64,000 nucleotides of DNA, from assembly GCF_000419585.1 (NCBI RefSeq), contig NZ_ATTH01000001.1, forward strand, positions 2,581,001-2,645,000, written 5' to 3'. The DNA comes from Salisaeta longa DSM 21114 (GTDB lineage: Bacteria; Bacteroidota; Rhodothermia; Rhodothermales; Salinibacteraceae). The number at the start of each line of letters is the position of its first letter. Positions within the stretch are counted from its first letter, which is position 1. Below, in pieces: positions 61,187 to 64,000 of the stretch. The notes beneath the pieces are model-generated. The model was not told the origin of the DNA, did not search any database, and saw only the letters and a list, made by a program, of their open reading frames with translations. The position numbers and the translations under genes are program-made.

Positions 61187-61753
61187 ATGTCTGCTCGTCG
61201 CATCATTGTCCTCACCGCTCCCAGTGGGGCGGGCAAAACGACCATTGCCCGCCGCGTGATGCCCCAACTCCCCACGGTCGACTTTTCGGTGTCGGCCACC
61301 ACGCGCGCGCCGCGTCCGGGCGAAGCGCATGGCACCGACTATTATTTCCTGTCGACGGACGACTTTCAGGAAAAAATGGAGGCGGGCCAGCTGCTCGAAT
61401 ACGAAGAAGTGTACCCCGGCATGTTCTACGGCACGCTGCAATCGGAAGTGGACGCAAAAGGCCGCACCGGCGGGGTGCTGCTCGATATTGACGTAAAAGG
61501 CGCCCTGAACGTCAAGCAGCAGTTTGGAGACGATGCGCTCGTGTGCTTCATTCAGCCGCCGTCGATGGAGGAGCTGGAGCGCCGCCTGCGCGGGCGCGGC
61601 ACCGAGGACGAGCACGACGTGGCCGAGCGCCTCGACCGTGCGCGCTGGGAGATGCAGCAGGCCGATCGCTTCGATGCCGTTGTTGTGAATGACGACCTCG
61701 ACAAAGCCGTCGACGAAACCCTGGCGTACATCCGGCAGTTTATCGAAAGCTAA
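61187..61753 (+). CDS. gmk: Guanylate kinase
   Basis: This 188-residue enzyme phosphorylates GMP to GDP. Walker A is APSGAGKT (11-18). The GMP-binding segments are FSVSATTRAPRPGE and GTDYYFLSTDDF. LLDIDVKGALNVK and GRGTEDEHDVAERLDRAR complete the family signature. The start is the ATG giving MSARRII, 114 bp after yicC. rpoZ follows. Confidence 0.96.
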   Translation: MSARRIIVLTAPSGAGKTTIARRVMPQLPTVDFSVSATTRAPRPGEAHGTDYYFLSTDDFQEKMEAGQLLEYEEVYPGMFYGTLQSEVDAKGRTGGVLLDIDVKGALNVKQQFGDDALVCFIQPPSMEELERRLRGRGTEDEHDVAERLDRARWEMQQADRFDAVVVNDDLDKAVDETLAYIRQFIES

Positions 61754-61789
61754 CGCACACGCCACTCTTTATAGAATCGCCTGCCGCCG

Positions 61790-62083
61790 ATGGCTATCCA
61801 AACCCTCGACGTCGATGACCTTGCTGCACGTACCGGAAATATCTACGAGACGGTAGCGATCCTCTCGAAGCGTGCCCGCCAAATTGCGTCGAACGAGCAA
61901 ACGGAGATTGAGGAGAAGCTCCAGTATTTTGAGGGCTTCGGGCCGGAGATGGAAGACGTGCACATGCAAGAAGAGCAAGCGGCCGCCTCGAAGGAGTTCG
62001 AGAAGCGCCCCGAGCCTACCGAGCGCGCCATCAAAGACTTTGTGGACGACGAGCTGTACTTCCGTCACGCCAACGAAGAATAA
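61790..62083 (+). CDS. rpoZ: RNA polymerase omega subunit (Bacteroidota type)
   Basis: The 97-residue protein matches Bacteroidota omega: NIYETVAILSKRARQIASNEQTEIEEKLQYFE, followed by KRPEPTERAIKDFVDDEL. Omega supports assembly of the beta' subunit. It is 36 bp after gmk, the common location between gmk and coaBC. Confidence 0.85.
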   Translation: MAIQTLDVDDLAARTGNIYETVAILSKRARQIASNEQTEIEEKLQYFEGFGPEMEDVHMQEEQAAASKEFEKRPEPTERAIKDFVDDELYFRHANEE

Positions 62084-62191
62084 GCACCGGCGTCCGTTGT
62101 CCGCCTCGCATCCGGCGCCGATGAAGCCTGTGCACCACCCTGCAGGGCCGGGCCGCCGGATGTTTTGTTGTCTCGTGCCTCGTGTGCCGTC

Positions 62192-63409
62192 ATGGCCCTC
62201 CCCGACCTCACCGACCGGCGCCTGCTGTTGGGCGTTACGGGAAGTATTGCGGCGTATAAAGCAGCCCTGCTCGTGCGTCTCCTAAAGCGTGCCGGTGCCG
62301 CCGTGCAGGTGCTCATGACGCCCGACGCCGCCCGCTTTATTCCGCCGCTCACGCTGGGCACCCTCTCCGAGCGGAAAGTCCTCACCGAAATCTTTCCGGC
62401 CAACGAAGACGGCTCGTGGACGCAGCACGTCACGTTGGGCACCTGGGCCGATCTGTTCGTCATTGCCCCTGCAACGGCCCAAACGATCGCCAAGCTGGCC
62501 GGGGGCTTCAGCGACTCGATGCTCACCGCCACGGTGCTCTCGGCCAACTGCCCGCTCCTGGTGTGCCCCGCCATGGACCGCGACATGTACCAGCACCCGG
62601 CCACGCAGCGCAACCTCAGGCAGCTTGCCGACTACGGCTATCACGTCATGCCGGCGGCGCACGGCGCGCTCGCCAGCGGCCTGGTGGGGCAGGGCCGCAT
62701 GCCCGAACCTGCGGCCATCGTGCGCGAGATTGCCGAGCGCCTGCTGCCCACCGACGGCCCCCTCAGCGGCCAGCACGTGCTCGTGACCGCCGGCCCAACG
62801 CAAGAACCCATCGACCCGGTGCGGCACCTCACCAACCCGTCGACCGGCACAATGGGGGTTGCCCTTGCGCAGGCCGCGGCCGCCCGCGGGGCCCGCGTCA
62901 CCCTCGTGGCCGGGCCAACCACGCTCGACACGCCGCCGGGCGTCTCGCGCGTCGACGTGCGCACCGCCGCCGCCATGCACGAGGCCGTGCAGCGCCGCCG
63001 CGACACCGCCGACTGGGTGCTGATGGCCGCCGCCGTTGCCGACTACACGCCCGCCGATCCGTCCGACCGCAAGCAAAAAAAGCGTGACGATGATCTCACC
63101 ATTCGTCTCCGGCGCACGCCCGATATTCTGAAAACGCTGGGCGCCCACAAGCACGACGGGCAACGCCTGCTGGGCTTCGCGCTGGAAACCCACGACGGCC
63201 TCGCGCACGCCAAAGAAAAGCTGCGAGCCAAAAACTTGGACTGGATTGTGCTGAACAACCCGACGGAGGAGGGCGCGGGCTTCGGGCCGTCAACCAACGC
63301 CGTTACCTTGCTTGGTGCGGACGGCTCCCGCACCGCGTTCCCCCAGATGGACAAATTTGCCCTGGCCGGCGCTCTTTTGGATCATGTAATTGAAGCCCCC
63401 CATGCGTGA
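62192..63409 (+). CDS. coaBC: Phosphopantothenoylcysteine decarboxylase/synthase
   Basis: This 405-residue bifunctional enzyme of coenzyme A synthesis has an N-terminal flavodoxin-like CoaC domain (VTGSIAAYKAALLVR, ATAQTIAKLAGG and the flap CPAMDRDMYQHP). The C-terminal CoaB domain reads VTAGPTQEPIDPVRHLTNPSTG, MAAAVADYTP and LKTLG, ending in the WIVLNNP segment. The start is the ATG giving MALPDLTD. The last 8 bp overlap the start of the next gene. Confidence 0.95.
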   Translation: MALPDLTDRRLLLGVTGSIAAYKAALLVRLLKRAGAAVQVLMTPDAARFIPPLTLGTLSERKVLTEIFPANEDGSWTQHVTLGTWADLFVIAPATAQTIAKLAGGFSDSMLTATVLSANCPLLVCPAMDRDMYQHPATQRNLRQLADYGYHVMPAAHGALASGLVGQGRMPEPAAIVREIAERLLPTDGPLSGQHVLVTAGPTQEPIDPVRHLTNPSTGTMGVALAQAAAARGARVTLVAGPTTLDTPPGVSRVDVRTAAAMHEAVQRRRDTADWVLMAAAVADYTPADPSDRKQKKRDDDLTIRLRRTPDILKTLGAHKHDGQRLLGFALETHDGLAHAKEKLRAKNLDWIVLNNPTEEGAGFGPSTNAVTLLGADGSRTAFPQMDKFALAGALLDHVIEAPHA

Positions 63410-64000
63410 CCTCCTTCGCAGCACGCGCCAGCTGCTCGCGCACGAACGCGCCCTCACGGGCTCCTGGCTTCCCCTAAACGCTCATCGCTCTGCCACCGCT
63501 TCCGACGACGACATGCCCAACCAAGACCTGTTCGGCAACACGATCGACCCGACCGAAGACGCGTCTCTCCCGCCGCACGCACGCATCCACGCGCTCATCC
63601 CAGAGGAGGCGCCGTACCGCGATGTGGAGTCGCTTGAGGAACTGGAAGCCATCGTCGCCAACACTGTGTTCATCCCGCTCGATGAGGAGCGCCAGAACCC
63701 GGTGTTTGGCGTCGGTACGCCCACGGCCGACCTCCTCGTCATTGGGGAAGCGCCCGGGCGCGACGAAGACAAAGAGGGCGAGCCGTTCGTGGGCCGCTCG
63801 GGGCAGCTCCTGGACAAAATTTTGGCGGCGATCAACTTCGATCGCTCCGACATTTACATCACCAACATCCTCAAGAGCCGCCCGCCCAACAATCGCGACC
63901 CGCAGGCGGAAGAAGTGGAGGCGCACATCCCGATCCTGTACAAGCAGATCGAACTCATCCGCCCGCAGATTATCCTGTGCGTGGGTAAGGTGGCCGCCAA
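63402..64000 (+). CDS. Family 4/5-type uracil-DNA glycosylase, 3'-truncated by window edge
   Basis: About 199 codons are visible; the gene continues beyond 64000. The conserved active-site block is VIGEAPGRDEDKEGEPFVGRSGQLLD (about 113-138), followed by TNILKSRPPNNRDP. This identifies a family-4-like uracil-DNA glycosylase. Family 4 enzymes hold a 4Fe-4S cluster on four Cys. Here the aligned positions appear to be Thr88, Ile91, Ser159 and His175, so the cluster is predicted to be lost. A ~75-residue N-terminal extension precedes the core. The start overlaps the coaBC stop. Confidence 0.85.
   Translation, partial: MRDLLRSTRQLLAHERALTGSWLPLNAHRSATASDDDMPNQDLFGNTIDPTEDASLPPHARIHALIPEEAPYRDVESLEELEAIVANTVFIPLDEERQNPVFGVGTPTADLLVIGEAPGRDEDKEGEPFVGRSGQLLDKILAAINFDRSDIYITNILKSRPPNNRDPQAEEVEAHIPILYKQIELIRPQIILCVGKVAA

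Overview
The window is GC-rich bacterial chromosome, densely coding on both strands. The gene content points to Bacteroidota, most likely the Rhodothermia (a Salinibacter/Salisaeta-like halophile). The reasons are a fused alpha/gamma 2-oxoacid:ferredoxin oxidoreductase, a serine-palmitoyltransferase-type synthase, a DUF5683 protein, a short Bacteroidota-type omega subunit, a subtilase with a type-IX-secretion-like C-terminal domain, and a ribosomal protein S2 with a very acidic extension. This assignment is inference; there is no rRNA gene in the window.

Layout. 1-3.5 kb: addB and the start of addA (recombination nuclease), minus strand. 3.5-4.2 kb: repeat-rich spacer. 4.2-7.5 kb: an ABC ATPase and FtsX-type permease pair. 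7.6-10.1 kb: a DJ-1/PfpI protein and two DoxX membrane proteins around a second, inverted copy of the repeat family. 10.2-13.4 kb: korA-korB. 13.6-17.1 kb: mazG, parA, parB and a DUF5683 protein. 17.4-19.9 kb: an SPT-like alpha-oxoamine synthase followed by a GNAT protein, probably sphingolipid or sulfonolipid synthesis.

20-25.8 kb is a lower-GC island. It carries a restriction-type gene pair, a truncated Vsr, three complete toxin-antitoxin pairs and several gene fragments. They are separated by ~115-130 bp imperfect inverted repeats with the architecture of integron attC sites: outer GCATAAC/GTTATGC boxes and inner arms with one unpaired A. No integrase is in the window, so this looks like a cassette array lacking an integrase (a CALIN). 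It is the most unusual feature here.

25.9-36.2 kb: a TMEM175-like channel, HAD phosphatase, NAD-binding epimerase, RNase Z, ABC exporter, cytidine deaminase, Na+/Ca2+ exchanger and secreted subtilase. 36.4-37.2 kb: tRNA-Leu(UAA) next to a HepT/MntA toxin-antitoxin pair. 37.6-41.9 kb: a lone FecCD permease, Ppx/GppA phosphatase and an NtrC-type regulator. 42.0-50.7 kb: a small outer-membrane barrel protein, then a sugar-oxidation cluster (DUF1080, MFS, gluconate-dehydrogenase-type small subunit, GMC oxidoreductase, two isomerase/epimerases, Gfo/Idh/MocA), which suggests 3-keto-glycoside catabolism. 50.8-55.2 kb: phosphoesterase, TadA, M20 peptidase and a sigma/anti-sigma-like pair. 55.5-64 kb: housekeeping genes rplM, rpsI, rpsB, tsf, pyrH, frr, tRNA-Ser(GGA), yicC, gmk, rpoZ, coaBC and a truncated family-4 uracil-DNA glycosylase.

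Cross-cutting points. Two DNA-repair proteins that normally hold a 4Fe-4S cluster (AddB and the family-4 UDG) have non-cysteine residues at the ligand positions. S2 and KorB carry long low-complexity N-terminal extensions. The cytidine deaminase has its catalytic and degenerate domains in the opposite order to the E. coli enzyme.
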